Part shown: positions 18,084 to 27,514 of the stretch, in pieces | Position numbering within the stretch: position 1 is the first letter of the stretch | Layout: the number at the start of each line of letters is the position of its first letter | Source: Asterella californica | Taxonomy: Eukaryota > Streptophyta > Marchantiopsida > Marchantiales > Aytoniaceae | Assembly (NCBI GenBank): GCA_036924285.1 | Contig: JAYKYS010000024.1 | Span: 248,001-312,000 of the forward strand | Direction of reading: 5' to 3' | DNA length: 64,000 nt | Made by a program: the position numbers and the translations under genes | The notes under the pieces: model-generated | Databases searched by the model: none | Told to the model about the DNA's origin: nothing | What the model saw: the letters and a program-made list of their open reading frames with translations, nothing else

Positions 18084-21000
18084 ATGTCGACGGGCAAGCC
18101 TGATCCTCCTGGAAACGTGCAATCTGAGAGAGACAGGAGGCGAGAAAGACGAGCAGAATATCGAGAACAAATTCTGGAAGAAGCTCGTCGGTTGAAAGAA
18201 GAGCATAAGAAGAGAGAACGAGGTTGGAGAACACCTAACTCAAAAGAATGGAAGAGAAAGGAACCAAGCCTTGGTGAATCAAGTTCACCCCGGACACCAA
18301 AGTCATTACCTCCAACCCCTTTCGAATCTGCTCAAAGAGAACTTGACTTCGAAGAAGTTACCACTCGGCTAAGTGCTGAGAACGAACATCCAGAAAGTGA
18401 AGTAGGGTGGAAACCCTTCCCCGAAGTCAATACTGTTTTATATCCGCAGTTGTTTACTCCTGACCCAGAGGTAGGAAGTACTTCTGCAGATCAAGATCAG
18501 TTTACTTCTTCGAATGAAGAAGCTGCAACTAAGGCAGTAGAAGCTGTTACTACCTTAGTGGAACTTTTACAGGCGCAGGAACTTATTCCTCAAGCACTGG
18601 TGCGGGAAATCCTTCCGTTAACTCCAGTGACTCAGAAGGACAGCGCTGCTCCTTACTTACAGCCAACCACAGGACCGTCCATATTCAAGAAGAGACAAGC
18701 CCAAGCAGCTGCTGCTGCGGGTATTGCCCCTGCTGTCCTCGTTCAAGCTGCAGTACCAGCGCCGATTCCAGCTCCTGCCAAACCAGCAACTCAAGTTCCA
18801 AGGGCTCCTTTTGTTCGAAGTATGGCAGGCCAACCCATCACGAAACATTGTTACCCAAAGTTCAGAGGAGGATCTTCAGATGACGATGAGGATGCAGATG
18901 CTTACATTAAACTGTTTGAATCTGTATCTGTCACTAATAAGGAAGATGCTGAACCAGATCGGCTGCGAATCTTTCCGAGTCTTCTCAGGAAGAGAGCACG
19001 CAGCTGGTACAATCATGCAAATAGAGTACCAGGAGACATCGATACTTGGGACAAGCTGAGGACAAAGTTCTTAGAGCGATTCCGGGAAATTGGGTACAAT
19101 CGTCAAGTTCTGGGAAAGCTGACCAGACTGATCAGAGGAAAGAAAGAGAGCTTAAAAGATTATGTTCAAAGATTCTACAATCTACTGGACAGAATTCCGA
19201 GGATGGGTACAGCCAACCCATACTCTATGGATCAAGCCACAGAATGGCTAGTTACAGGCTTACCGATTGAGATGGAGATCTGGTGTCGCAGAGGAAAGAT
19301 GGACGCCATCGAAGAGGTTGTTGCCTCAGCAGAAGCATTTGAAGCGTCCACTCTCGGAAGTAAAGGAGGATGGATAAAAGGGAAGAAGAAAGGAAAGAGA
19401 GAAAGGAAGGAAGGTAAAACGACTCGAAGGAAGAAGCAGAAGAAGGGTCGCAGAGAACCTTCTTCCTCCGAGGAATCTTCTGACGATGAGTCTTCTTCGG
19501 CCGAAGCCGAAGAGTCTTCATCGGCGAGTTCATCTTCTTCGAGCGAAGAAGAACGAAGAATGAAACGCAGTTCTTCGTCCAAAGAAAAGAAAAGCTCGAA
19601 GGAAAAGAAGGGCAAGAAAAAGGGGGATAATAATCAACTCATGGAGGAGATGATTAAAGGGTTTGCAGACTTGAAAGTGCAATTGGTACGATCTCCTGAA
19701 GGGAGAAAATCACCTGCTACATCTCGTTCAAGTTTATGGTGTACGACATGCGGTAAATCAGGACATGCTAATACGGAATGTAAGAACAACAGAACATTTC
19801 AAGCACAATCGCTTGAATGGGCACCAGCATTCGAATCATATTATAGCTCATTCTTTGTGGAAACTCCGGACGAAGTATATGGAGTATTAACGAATCCACC
19901 CCCAACACAGCCAGCAATTACCCCAATTCAACCCATACCAATTCAAAGGTTTGCACCAAAAGAGAGGGCCCTGAATGTATCTCAGAAACGTTTGATGAGT
20001 CCGCCAGGAGCAAATAAACCACCACCCCATGGGTCTTGTTTTAATTGTGGCAGTTTGGAACATTGGTCACCAAACTGCCCTCAACCAAAGAAATCGATGG
20101 GATATGTAGCACTTTGCGGAAGGTGTCATCAGCCAGGACATGCCACAGCGGATTGTACTAACCCACCCGCAGAGAAGAGAGGGGTTCGCTTCGATCCCAA
20201 AACAGAACGTCCTGGAGAAGCTCAACTGCACAAAGTAGACATGGAAGAATGGAAAGCCGCTGGAGATGAAGGATGGCCACCAGAAGAAACTTGGGTTTGC
20301 AAAGTGGACACCAGAAGCTCCTTCAAATCCAAGAGAAAGGCAGAAGAAGCGCCCATAAAAACTCAATCGAAGAAAGAGCTAAAGAAGCAGAAGAAGGCTG
20401 CGGAGAAAGCCAAGAAGAAGATAGTTGAGGAGGAAACTGAGGAAGAGGAAGAAGAAATACTGAAGAGCGTAAATCCTCCGAGACTACCAGTTGACATTAC
20501 GGACGAAGTCCGCGAACTCCTGAAGAAGGAGTTACTACGAGCAGGAACTTCGGCAAGAGAAGCTGATACAACTTCGGCCGAAGTACCAGAACGATCAACT
20601 TCGTCCGTACCCAAGATTTTCCGTTCTTCGGTCACTGAAGACAAGACTGCAGCCAAGAACGAGAAGGTTCCGAAGAAGCACAGTCGACCGGAACCTATGA
20701 AGAAAGAACCTGTGGCAGTACCACACTATGATGTGGTAGCTGATCTGGAAACACAGAAGGCTAACATAAGTTTCAAGCAGTTGATTGAAGATAACAAAAT
20801 CTACAGAAAATTGTTACTTCAAGCACTGAAGAAACCCACTAAAGCAAGAAGATCAAAGTTGCCTTCTCTGTTTCACATCGAGGCAGAAGACCTGGGATCT
20901 CCAGAAGTGGAAGTGGAGGTTGCAGGCTGTGTAATTAGGAAAGTGCCAATTGACTCCGGGTCAGGAGTCAACATAATGACAGAAGACACGGCACACGCGT

Positions 21001-21452
21001 TGGGTTTCAGCAAGTTTGAAGAAACTCAGCGGGTGTTACGACTGGCAGATCAAACGAGAAGACGACCACTTGGGTTACTGCGCAACATCCCCACCTTAAT
21101 AGGCGGAATTTCTTTTAAACTTACTTATGTTGTGCTGCGCCCTTTGGTTAAATCTGGTTATCAAATTTTGATTGGGAGACCATGGTTGTATGGTGCCAAG
21201 GTACTAACAGATTGGTACCGGCACCGTTTACAGTTCAAAGATCCACAGAAACCAACTAATAAGGCTGTGATGGTTTCTTGGAAGAAGATAACACATCAGG
21301 GCGAAACAGAGTCGACTGATGAAGGTTACACTTCAGGATCTGATTCATCAACAAGTAGCGCAGGAGAAAGGAAAGGAGACCCTTATTCGATGGTCAACTA
21401 TCTACAGTGCTATGAAATTGATGAAGAAGAAGATATGAACGAGGCCGAATAG
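18084..21452 (+). CDS. Gypsy-C Gag-protease polyprotein
   Basis: About 1122 residues from the first ATG. A basic, disordered N-terminus and an Ala/Pro-rich stretch precede a retrotransposon gag domain (about residues 255-410; YPKFRGGS, RARSWYNHANRVPGD, LKDYVQRFYNLLDRI). A Lys/Ser/Glu-rich region and then three zinc knuckles follow: CTTCGKSGHANTEC, CFNCGSLEHWSPNC and CGRCHQPGHATADC. Near residue 957 the aspartic protease active site reads PIDSGSGVNIM, and the domain continues to GYQILIGRPWLYGAK. The frame ends with TAG at 21450, after which the same frame continues directly into pol. The protein would build the particle and cut the polyprotein. Confidence 0.92.
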   Translation: MSTGKPDPPGNVQSERDRRRERRAEYREQILEEARRLKEEHKKRERGWRTPNSKEWKRKEPSLGESSSPRTPKSLPPTPFESAQRELDFEEVTTRLSAENEHPESEVGWKPFPEVNTVLYPQLFTPDPEVGSTSADQDQFTSSNEEAATKAVEAVTTLVELLQAQELIPQALVREILPLTPVTQKDSAAPYLQPTTGPSIFKKRQAQAAAAAGIAPAVLVQAAVPAPIPAPAKPATQVPRAPFVRSMAGQPITKHCYPKFRGGSSDDDEDADAYIKLFESVSVTNKEDAEPDRLRIFPSLLRKRARSWYNHANRVPGDIDTWDKLRTKFLERFREIGYNRQVLGKLTRLIRGKKESLKDYVQRFYNLLDRIPRMGTANPYSMDQATEWLVTGLPIEMEIWCRRGKMDAIEEVVASAEAFEASTLGSKGGWIKGKKKGKRERKEGKTTRRKKQKKGRREPSSSEESSDDESSSAEAEESSSASSSSSSEEERRMKRSSSSKEKKSSKEKKGKKKGDNNQLMEEMIKGFADLKVQLVRSPEGRKSPATSRSSLWCTTCGKSGHANTECKNNRTFQAQSLEWAPAFESYYSSFFVETPDEVYGVLTNPPPTQPAITPIQPIPIQRFAPKERALNVSQKRLMSPPGANKPPPHGSCFNCGSLEHWSPNCPQPKKSMGYVALCGRCHQPGHATADCTNPPAEKRGVRFDPKTERPGEAQLHKVDMEEWKAAGDEGWPPEETWVCKVDTRSSFKSKRKAEEAPIKTQSKKELKKQKKAAEKAKKKIVEEETEEEEEEILKSVNPPRLPVDITDEVRELLKKELLRAGTSAREADTTSAEVPERSTSSVPKIFRSSVTEDKTAAKNEKVPKKHSRPEPMKKEPVAVPHYDVVADLETQKANISFKQLIEDNKIYRKLLLQALKKPTKARRSKLPSLFHIEAEDLGSPEVEVEVAGCVIRKVPIDSGSGVNIMTEDTAHALGFSKFEETQRVLRLADQTRRRPLGLLRNIPTLIGGISFKLTYVVLRPLVKSGYQILIGRPWLYGAKVLTDWYRHRLQFKDPQKPTNKAVMVSWKKITHQGETESTDEGYTSGSDSSTSSAGERKGDPYSMVNYLQCYEIDEEEDMNEAE

Positions 21453-21458
21453 CAATCA
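21450..21458 (+). promoter_or_regulatory. UAG stop in a readthrough context between Gag-protease and Pol
   Basis: The stop reads TAG CAA TCA. This fits the plant-virus type readthrough rule UAG-CAR-YYA (R purine, Y pyrimidine). The next 38 codons up to the first GTG of pol have no stop and stay in the gag frame. The arrangement supports Gag-Pol made by occasional stop suppression rather than frameshifting. Confidence 0.75.
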
Positions 21459-24290
21459 CAGCTAGGTCACGGGAGTGCAGAGACCAGTCATACAGATGGT
21501 ATAGTCCTTCCAGGAGCATCCCAAGACCTACTAATAAGCGAAGGTAAGAGCCTCAAGATTTCTGTTGTGGTACAAGGAGAAGAGTTGGAAGTGTATCGTC
21601 AGATGCTGATCCATTACCAAGATGTCTTCGCCTGGACTGTGGAGGACATGAAGGGGATACCTGCACAGTGGGGAGAACATCGTATCGACCTCATTGAAGG
21701 ATCAGTACCTGTACGACAGAGGCAGTACCGACTCAACCCAAAATACTCTTTGATGGTTAAAGACGAGATAGATAAGTACCTAAAGGCAGGTATTATTTTT
21801 CCTGTGTTAAGCAGCGAATGGGTAGCACCCATAGTAGTGGTACCCAAGAAGCAAACAGGAAAGATAAGAGTCTGTCAAGATTTTAGAAAGCTGAATGCAG
21901 CAACCAAGAAGGATCATCACCCTTTACCTTTTACTGATACCATTTTGGATCATGTATCTGGAAAGGAATGTTACAGCTTTCTGGATGGGTTTTCAGGGTA
22001 CAATCAAGTGTCCATAAGAGAGCAAGATAAGGACAAGACTACCTTTACTACGGATTGGGGCACTTATGCTTATCATAAGATGCCTTTTGGACTATGCAAT
22101 GCACCAGCTACCTTTCAGAGGATGATGACCTCAATTTTTCAAGATTATTTGCGAAAATTTTTAGAGATCTTTATAGATGATTTTTGTGTTTTTGGCACAC
22201 GTGAAGAACATGCAGCGTGTTTAGCCAAAACTTTTCAGAAGTGTAGGGAAGCCAGGCTTGCATTACATCCTGAGAAGTGTTTCTTCGTGATGACTGAAGG
22301 AATACTTCTTGGACATAGAGTATCAGGTCGAGGCATAGAAGTAGATGTAGAGAAAGTTAGAGTGATACTCTCCTTACAGCCCCCTACTGACATCAGCGAG
22401 TTGAGAGCCTTCCTAGGACATGTTGGATATTACAGAAGGTTCATCAAAGATTACGCCATACTTGCTGCGCCACTGACAGAATTGCTGAAGAAGACGACAG
22501 AGTACCATTGGCACGAGAAACAGCATGAGGCGTTTGAGACGTTGAAGAAGAAGTTGGCAGAAGCACCTGTCATGCGACCCCCAGACTGGGAGAGACCTTT
22601 TCAAGTGTATGTAGATACTTCTGCGTTTGCTATAGGAGTGGTTCTCAGTCAGAAAGATGATGAGAAGAGAGACCACCCAATCTACTATGCGAGTAGACAA
22701 CTTTCAGCAGCAGAAAAGAACTACACCACTACTGAACGTGAAGCGCTGGGAATGGTGTACTCAGTAAAGAAGTTTAGACATTATCTTCTTGGCTATGAGT
22801 TTGTTTTTCATGTGGATCATTATGCATTGAAGCATCTAGTACAGAAGTCAGACTTGTCAGGAAGGATAGCAAGATGGATGTTGTTACTTCAAGAATTCAC
22901 TTTCACAGTTCAGACCAGACAAGGGATTCATCATGAGAATGCTGATTACTTGTCTCGACTGAGAACGGGAGAACGAGTGGATACTGTGGCAGACGACTTT
23001 CCAGATGAGGAATTGTTTCAGCTGACCGTAGCACCTGCTACGAAGTACTATGATCTGTACAGATATTTACAGACTTTGCAGTGCCCAGAAGAAATGGATG
23101 CTGAACAGCGAACAGTCTTCATACATCAGGCGGGACCCTACGAGATGAAGAACGGGATATTGTTCAAAAGAGGGCCTGATGAAGAACTTCGAAGATGTCT
23201 GGAAGTGCATGAAATACCACAAGTGGTAGGAGCACTACACTCGGAACCTGAAGGTGGACACTATGCGCTGAGAAACACTGTGAAGAAGATCCTCTCAGCT
23301 GGATACTGGTGGCCAACGATGTACAAAGATGTTCAGGAGATCATCAAGAAGTGTGATAACTGTCAACGAGTGGGTAAGCCTACGACCACTCAATGGCCGT
23401 TACATCCGATACTCCCATTAGCACCATTCGAGAAATGGGGGATTGATTTTGTAGGACCTATACAACCTGCAACACGCCGCACAAGAAGAAGGTACATACT
23501 GATAGCTACTGATTATGCAACGAAGATGGTTGAAGCAGCAGCTACCAAGAAAGACGATGCAGCCACTGTGGCTGAGTTTCTGTATACACAGATCATTACT
23601 CGATATGGATGCCCACTGGAGTTGGTGAGTGACCGAGGTACACATTTTTTAAACAAGATGATAGAAGAACTGACAGATTACTTTGGTATAAAACACCGGA
23701 AGACAACACCGTACAATCCAAAAGCTAACGGATTGACAGAGAAGTCTAATGGAGTGTTGTGCAAGATTCTGAACAAGGTGACAGTGAATCATGCATATGA
23801 TTGGGATACAAAGTTACCGGCTGTCTTATGGGCATTTCGGAATGCAGAGAAGATTACAACTCGACAAACACCCTTTTTCCTAACATATGGCATGACACCG
23901 ATTATGCGAGTTGAATTTGATGTGCCTACTTACAGAATCCTGTCTGAAGATAGACTGTCAGTGGAGGAGAGTCAACTGTTACGACTTAAGAGTCTGATGA
24001 CACTTGAAGAAGACCGTGAAGAGTCTAAACGACTAACGGAGATCATTCAAATGAAGCGGAAAGAGAAGCACGATAAGAAGATCCGCAAAGTGGACATCAA
24101 GGATGGAGATTTAGTACTACTGTATGACAGTAGGTACACTAAATTTCCAGGGAAGTTACACTTACGTTGGATGGGTCCTTACAAAGTAACGCGTCGTTAT
24201 AGTAATGGTTCGGTTCAGTTGGAAGAACTCGATGGAACATTGTTAGCTACCCGAGTCAATGGGTGGAGGATCAAGAGATACTACTCTTAA
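21453..24290 (+). CDS. Gypsy-C Pol: reverse transcriptase, RNase H, integrase
   Basis: 945 codons open after the UAG. Reverse transcriptase spans about residues 70-300 with VVVPKKQTGKIRVCQDFRKL, FLDGFSGYNQV, MPFGLCNAPATFQ and the catalytic FIDDFCVFG. RNase H follows (FQVYVDTSAFAIG, TTEREALGMVY, HVDHYALKHL). Integrase has an HHCC finger (LHSEPEGGHYA, CDNCQ), then acidic residues in GIDFVGP, VSDRGTHF and LTEKSNG. The C-terminus has LRWMGPYKV and ends YYS, with no chromodomain seen. The PEKCFF and EGILLGH blocks and the FIKDY motif are typical of Athila/Tat elements. No start codon near the UAG makes independent initiation unlikely. No later env-like ORF is present. Confidence 0.93.
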   Translation, partial: QSQLGHGSAETSHTDGIVLPGASQDLLISEGKSLKISVVVQGEELEVYRQMLIHYQDVFAWTVEDMKGIPAQWGEHRIDLIEGSVPVRQRQYRLNPKYSLMVKDEIDKYLKAGIIFPVLSSEWVAPIVVVPKKQTGKIRVCQDFRKLNAATKKDHHPLPFTDTILDHVSGKECYSFLDGFSGYNQVSIREQDKDKTTFTTDWGTYAYHKMPFGLCNAPATFQRMMTSIFQDYLRKFLEIFIDDFCVFGTREEHAACLAKTFQKCREARLALHPEKCFFVMTEGILLGHRVSGRGIEVDVEKVRVILSLQPPTDISELRAFLGHVGYYRRFIKDYAILAAPLTELLKKTTEYHWHEKQHEAFETLKKKLAEAPVMRPPDWERPFQVYVDTSAFAIGVVLSQKDDEKRDHPIYYASRQLSAAEKNYTTTEREALGMVYSVKKFRHYLLGYEFVFHVDHYALKHLVQKSDLSGRIARWMLLLQEFTFTVQTRQGIHHENADYLSRLRTGERVDTVADDFPDEELFQLTVAPATKYYDLYRYLQTLQCPEEMDAEQRTVFIHQAGPYEMKNGILFKRGPDEELRRCLEVHEIPQVVGALHSEPEGGHYALRNTVKKILSAGYWWPTMYKDVQEIIKKCDNCQRVGKPTTTQWPLHPILPLAPFEKWGIDFVGPIQPATRRTRRRYILIATDYATKMVEAAATKKDDAATVAEFLYTQIITRYGCPLELVSDRGTHFLNKMIEELTDYFGIKHRKTTPYNPKANGLTEKSNGVLCKILNKVTVNHAYDWDTKLPAVLWAFRNAEKITTRQTPFFLTYGMTPIMRVEFDVPTYRILSEDRLSVEESQLLRLKSLMTLEEDREESKRLTEIIQMKRKEKHDKKIRKVDIKDGDLVLLYDSRYTKFPGKLHLRWMGPYKVTRRYSNGSVQLEELDGTLLATRVNGWRIKRYYS

Positions 24291-24315
24291 GTGTTCGCGG
24301 GGTCGCTTCACAATT

Positions 24316-24328
24316 GAGAGGGGGAGTA
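24316..24328 (+). other. Polypurine tract of Gypsy-C
   Basis: GAGAGGGGGAGTA lies directly before the TGTGAAGCC start of the 3' LTR. Confidence 0.85.
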
Positions 24329-27300
24329 TGTGAAGCCTTGGTTTTTCGTTTTTGTTAATTAATTGATTAGTTGTAAAGTAAATAAGAAGAATAGATGATA
24401 GAAGATAACCGATATGAGTAGAATAGTGTTAATTAGAAGTTTAGAGAAGAATCTCAGTTCTGGAGGAATTTATCGAATCTATAGAGACACTGAAAGATGA
24501 TTTTCTCATAGATGAATTCCTCGGGCGAAGACCTTTCTAACGGTATGTTGTGCGAGGCAATCGGAGACCGAACGACGGAGTTACAGTCGACGGAAGAATG
24601 TCAGTCGTCAAGAGGAAAACCCTAACTTCGGCACGTGCAGGAAAGCTTATCGCGGGATATAAGCAAGGTAACAAGTTGTTTACTTTACTCTTTTACTATT
24701 CCCAGAGCGAGCGATAGCAGGGCGCAGAGAGCCGCATTTACCGAACGCCGAAGTACGACAGTTACGGGCGAGGAAGCCAATTCGTGAGTGAACGGCGAGG
24801 AAGCCAATTTGCGAGGAAGTACGTCAGTCACGGGCGAAGAAGAGATTGCAGTGAAGAATCCGTTCGTAGCGAAGATCGTTGCAGTGATCCTAGGGATGCG
24901 CGGGATGCAGACGACTAAGGCGCCGAGGCTCCGAGCCTTTGAAGTTAATCGACTAGCTCTTCGCCGCTACGACAAAGAGCTCGAGGAAATGGGGTTATCA
25001 TTCCTCTTGCTTCCTTGGTGGGGAATGGTTTCCTCCAAATTGGTGCACGAGTTGAAGGTCTGCAAGCAGCATCCGGCCGATGAGCACTATGGACGACCGA
25101 ATAACTGGACCGAAGCTCACTGGTCCGCTGTTTTGGGAATCGACGATGCAGGTAGGGAGGGAGATCTTTTGTTTGACACCACCTCTGCTGCTGCTTCGCC
25201 CGAAGCAGTGAAGACCTTCCCGAATCTGTTCAAGGAGTTACCTCTAGGGAGGAACGGCTACCGAACAAGCGATTACTGCGATCCGAAGAAGAGAGAGGTA
25301 GCCGATGCGATTATGGCGATCTTCAAGCCACGAAGAACGACATACTTGTCAAATTGGCAAATCAACTTTATCGAGCAGCTCTTCGTCGGACGAAGAGCAC
25401 ATTGGGCGAGGATCATCCACCGACATGTGCTGAAACTTTGGAATGCGAATGACTTGGCATACATAGGACCCTTTGTATCGGTGTTCTATATGGGGATGGG
25501 GTTGCTATCTGACGAGCAGCAGACGAAGTTGGGCTTCACCGCGGCAGCCGAAGAAGATGAATTCCAAGTGATACAGACTCCAGCCCGAGATGTAAATCTC
25601 GAGAAGTTCTTCGATGAAGTCATCGCCGAAGAGCCGAGGACCGAAGTAGCAATGGAAACAGCGCAGAGGCAAGACGCGTCGACTCCAACACCCGTTCCAG
25701 AGAAGACGACCGAAGAGGCAACTCCAGCCGAGGACGAAGATGTAGTCGAGATATCTCCTCCAATTCGCAGGAGTGGAAGGAAGAAACCTCTCGAGGAGAC
25801 GCCGAGGTCTGTGCAGAAGTCCCGGAAGAAGATGAAGATGACGAGGACAGTCCGCACCGATGATCAACCAGTGGACGAAGAAGTGATTGAGGAAGCGGAT
25901 GAAGGAGACACTCCTCGCACAGAGAAGAGCACGGACACTACACCGAAGGCTACTCTTTCTCTATCGACGATAGGAGAGATTGAACAACTTACCTCTTCGG
26001 CGAAGTATATCCAGGAGGTGGTCGCACCCTTGCTGTATAGCTTAGAAGGGAACCGAGGAACGTACGAGGAAGTAGTCGGACGGAAGCTGAATCTCGCGGA
26101 GTTGGTGCAGACGATGCACTTCGGCCGAGGTAACTGGAAGGAAGAGAAGGAGAATTTGCGAGCAGCTCTTGTCATGGCCCAGAAGGAGACGCAGACGAGG
26201 ACCGAGGAACTGAAGAGTGTGACATCAGAGAAGGAGGAGCTTCTTCGGCAGAAGATTGATCGCGACAACGAGCATGAGAAAGTTCTATCTTTGATGAAGA
26301 AGGAGTTGGACGAGGTACGACTTCAACGGGATAGGAACCTGGATGTTGTCGCGGAGATGACGCAGGAGATCGAGGATCTGAAGCGACGCACTGTCAAGGC
26401 CGAGGAGCTGAGCGCTCAACTTCGGAGTAGGGTCGAGCCGGTGTTGAAGAACTACTTCGCCGTTGAGCTAGACACCGAAGAATTGGGATTTCTTCGTCAG
26501 GTTAGAGAGGAGTTCTTAGCTGCAGATGCGGAGGGTACTTCAGCTAGAAACCGGGTAGCTAGGTTAGGACAGCGAGTAGTTAGGGAGCTTAGGGAGGTTA
26601 GAGCAACCGTAGAGTTCTCAGTTTGTGAGATAGGTAGAGAGCTAGCGGTAGAAAGCGGTGTCGTTCCTGGTGTCGTTTCGGACACATGACCTTCATCCGG
26701 CGGACCAGAAGTAGTCCCGACTTCTTAGGAAGAAGATCCGTCATCTTCGGGGAAATCTGTATATAAGCGTTGTGTTGTTCATATTCTGGACCTCTATGTG
26801 TTTTATCATTTTTGAGTTTTCTATTTCCTGAGTTTGCGGAGCCATTGAGTGTTTTGTCTTCGTCTGAAGATTTACCTACGAAGTATCGTAGTTTGCTGTG
26901 GTAGGAATTAGTCTGGGTGCCGAAGAATTTGCTGTTGACATTTGAAATCAGAGTAGAACGTTTACGGCGAGGACTGAGAATAGACCAGCATCTGCAGAGT
27001 TAGTTTACTACGAAGACGGTTTTGGGCGAAGTTGACTTTGGAAGAAGTTGTTCTTTGGTAGAACACTTAGGAAGAAGTTCAATCTGGTTCTTCGGCGGAA
27101 GAAGAGTCTTCTTCGCCAGAGATTTCCGAGAGCAGTAGTAGTGAAAGTAACTCAGTGTGAAGATATTTAGCATTTATGGTGTTAGAGGCTACTTAGTAGC
27201 ACTTCAGCAGTACTTCTTCATGTGACATTTCCGTCCGTGGCTCTGTTTCTCTGTTGTTTATCTATTTCTTGAGGTCCCTGACCTGTTCAGTACCTGTTAT

Positions 27301-27514
27301 GTTTATTTGTCAGGATTGTCAACTCTGTCTTGTTGGATAGATCTGAGTTTGATCTCTACCGGGACTGATTTCTGCCCGTGAGAATAAAAGACAACTATAA
27401 AGAATCACCTTTGTCACGTGTTTACTACTTTTGGATGATCTTTACTTGCATCTCTGTGGGTTCGATCCTTAAATTACTACTTTCGAGCATCTTTTGGTTT
27501 TCTTGTGTGTTACA
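24329..27514 (+). repeat. Gypsy-C 3' LTR, 3186 bp
   Basis: Same length as the 5' LTR with about eleven substitutions, nine of them transitions. It keeps the TATA-like box (24658), ORF0 (24896-26689) and AATAAA (27383). It ends at ACA followed by the ATTGT target duplication. Confidence 0.97.
24896..26689 (+). CDS. ORF0 copy in the 3' LTR, C-terminally shortened
   Basis: Second copy of the LTR protein, 597 residues from ATG. It differs from the 5' LTR copy by a handful of substitutions, and a G-to-T change creates TGA at 26687-26689, removing the last 13 residues (the Gly/Pro/Ser-rich tail). The domain content is otherwise the same. Because of reverse transcription, both LTR copies were identical at insertion, so one of the two C-termini is new. 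Being in the 3' LTR, it could be driven by the LTR's own promoter independently of the rest of the element. Confidence 0.75.
   Translation: MRGMQTTKAPRLRAFEVNRLALRRYDKELEEMGLSFLLLPWWGMVSSKLVHELKVCKQHPADEHYGRPNNWTEAHWSAVLGIDDAGREGDLLFDTTSAAASPEAVKTFPNLFKELPLGRNGYRTSDYCDPKKREVADAIMAIFKPRRTTYLSNWQINFIEQLFVGRRAHWARIIHRHVLKLWNANDLAYIGPFVSVFYMGMGLLSDEQQTKLGFTAAAEEDEFQVIQTPARDVNLEKFFDEVIAEEPRTEVAMETAQRQDASTPTPVPEKTTEEATPAEDEDVVEISPPIRRSGRKKPLEETPRSVQKSRKKMKMTRTVRTDDQPVDEEVIEEADEGDTPRTEKSTDTTPKATLSLSTIGEIEQLTSSAKYIQEVVAPLLYSLEGNRGTYEEVVGRKLNLAELVQTMHFGRGNWKEEKENLRAALVMAQKETQTRTEELKSVTSEKEELLRQKIDRDNEHEKVLSLMKKELDEVRLQRDRNLDVVAEMTQEIEDLKRRTVKAEELSAQLRSRVEPVLKNYFAVELDTEELGFLRQVREEFLAADAEGTSARNRVARLGQRVVRELREVRATVEFSVCEIGRELAVESGVVPGVVSDT

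Larger units (their letters stand above)
14808..27514 (+). mobile_element. Gypsy-C: complete young Athila/Tat-like LTR retrotransposon carrying ORFs in its LTRs
   Basis: A 12.7-kb element bounded by ATTGT target duplications (14803-14807 and 27515-27519). LTRs of 3186 bp each (TGTGAAGCC to GTGTGTTACA) differ by about eleven substitutions and no indel. A primer site matching a tRNA-Asp tail, a gag-protease ORF, a pol ORF in the same frame after a UAG, and a purine tract are all present. Reverse transcriptase motifs such as MPFGLCNAPATFQ and EGILLGH place it near the Athila/Tat lineage. Each LTR holds a roughly 600-codon ORF. Everything visible is intact, so this copy or very close relatives may still be active. 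Confidence 0.95.

Noticed and set aside
19232..19615. Minus-strand Ser/Phe-rich frame opposite gag
   Set aside because: Antisense of the Lys/Glu/Ser-rich part of Gypsy-C gag.
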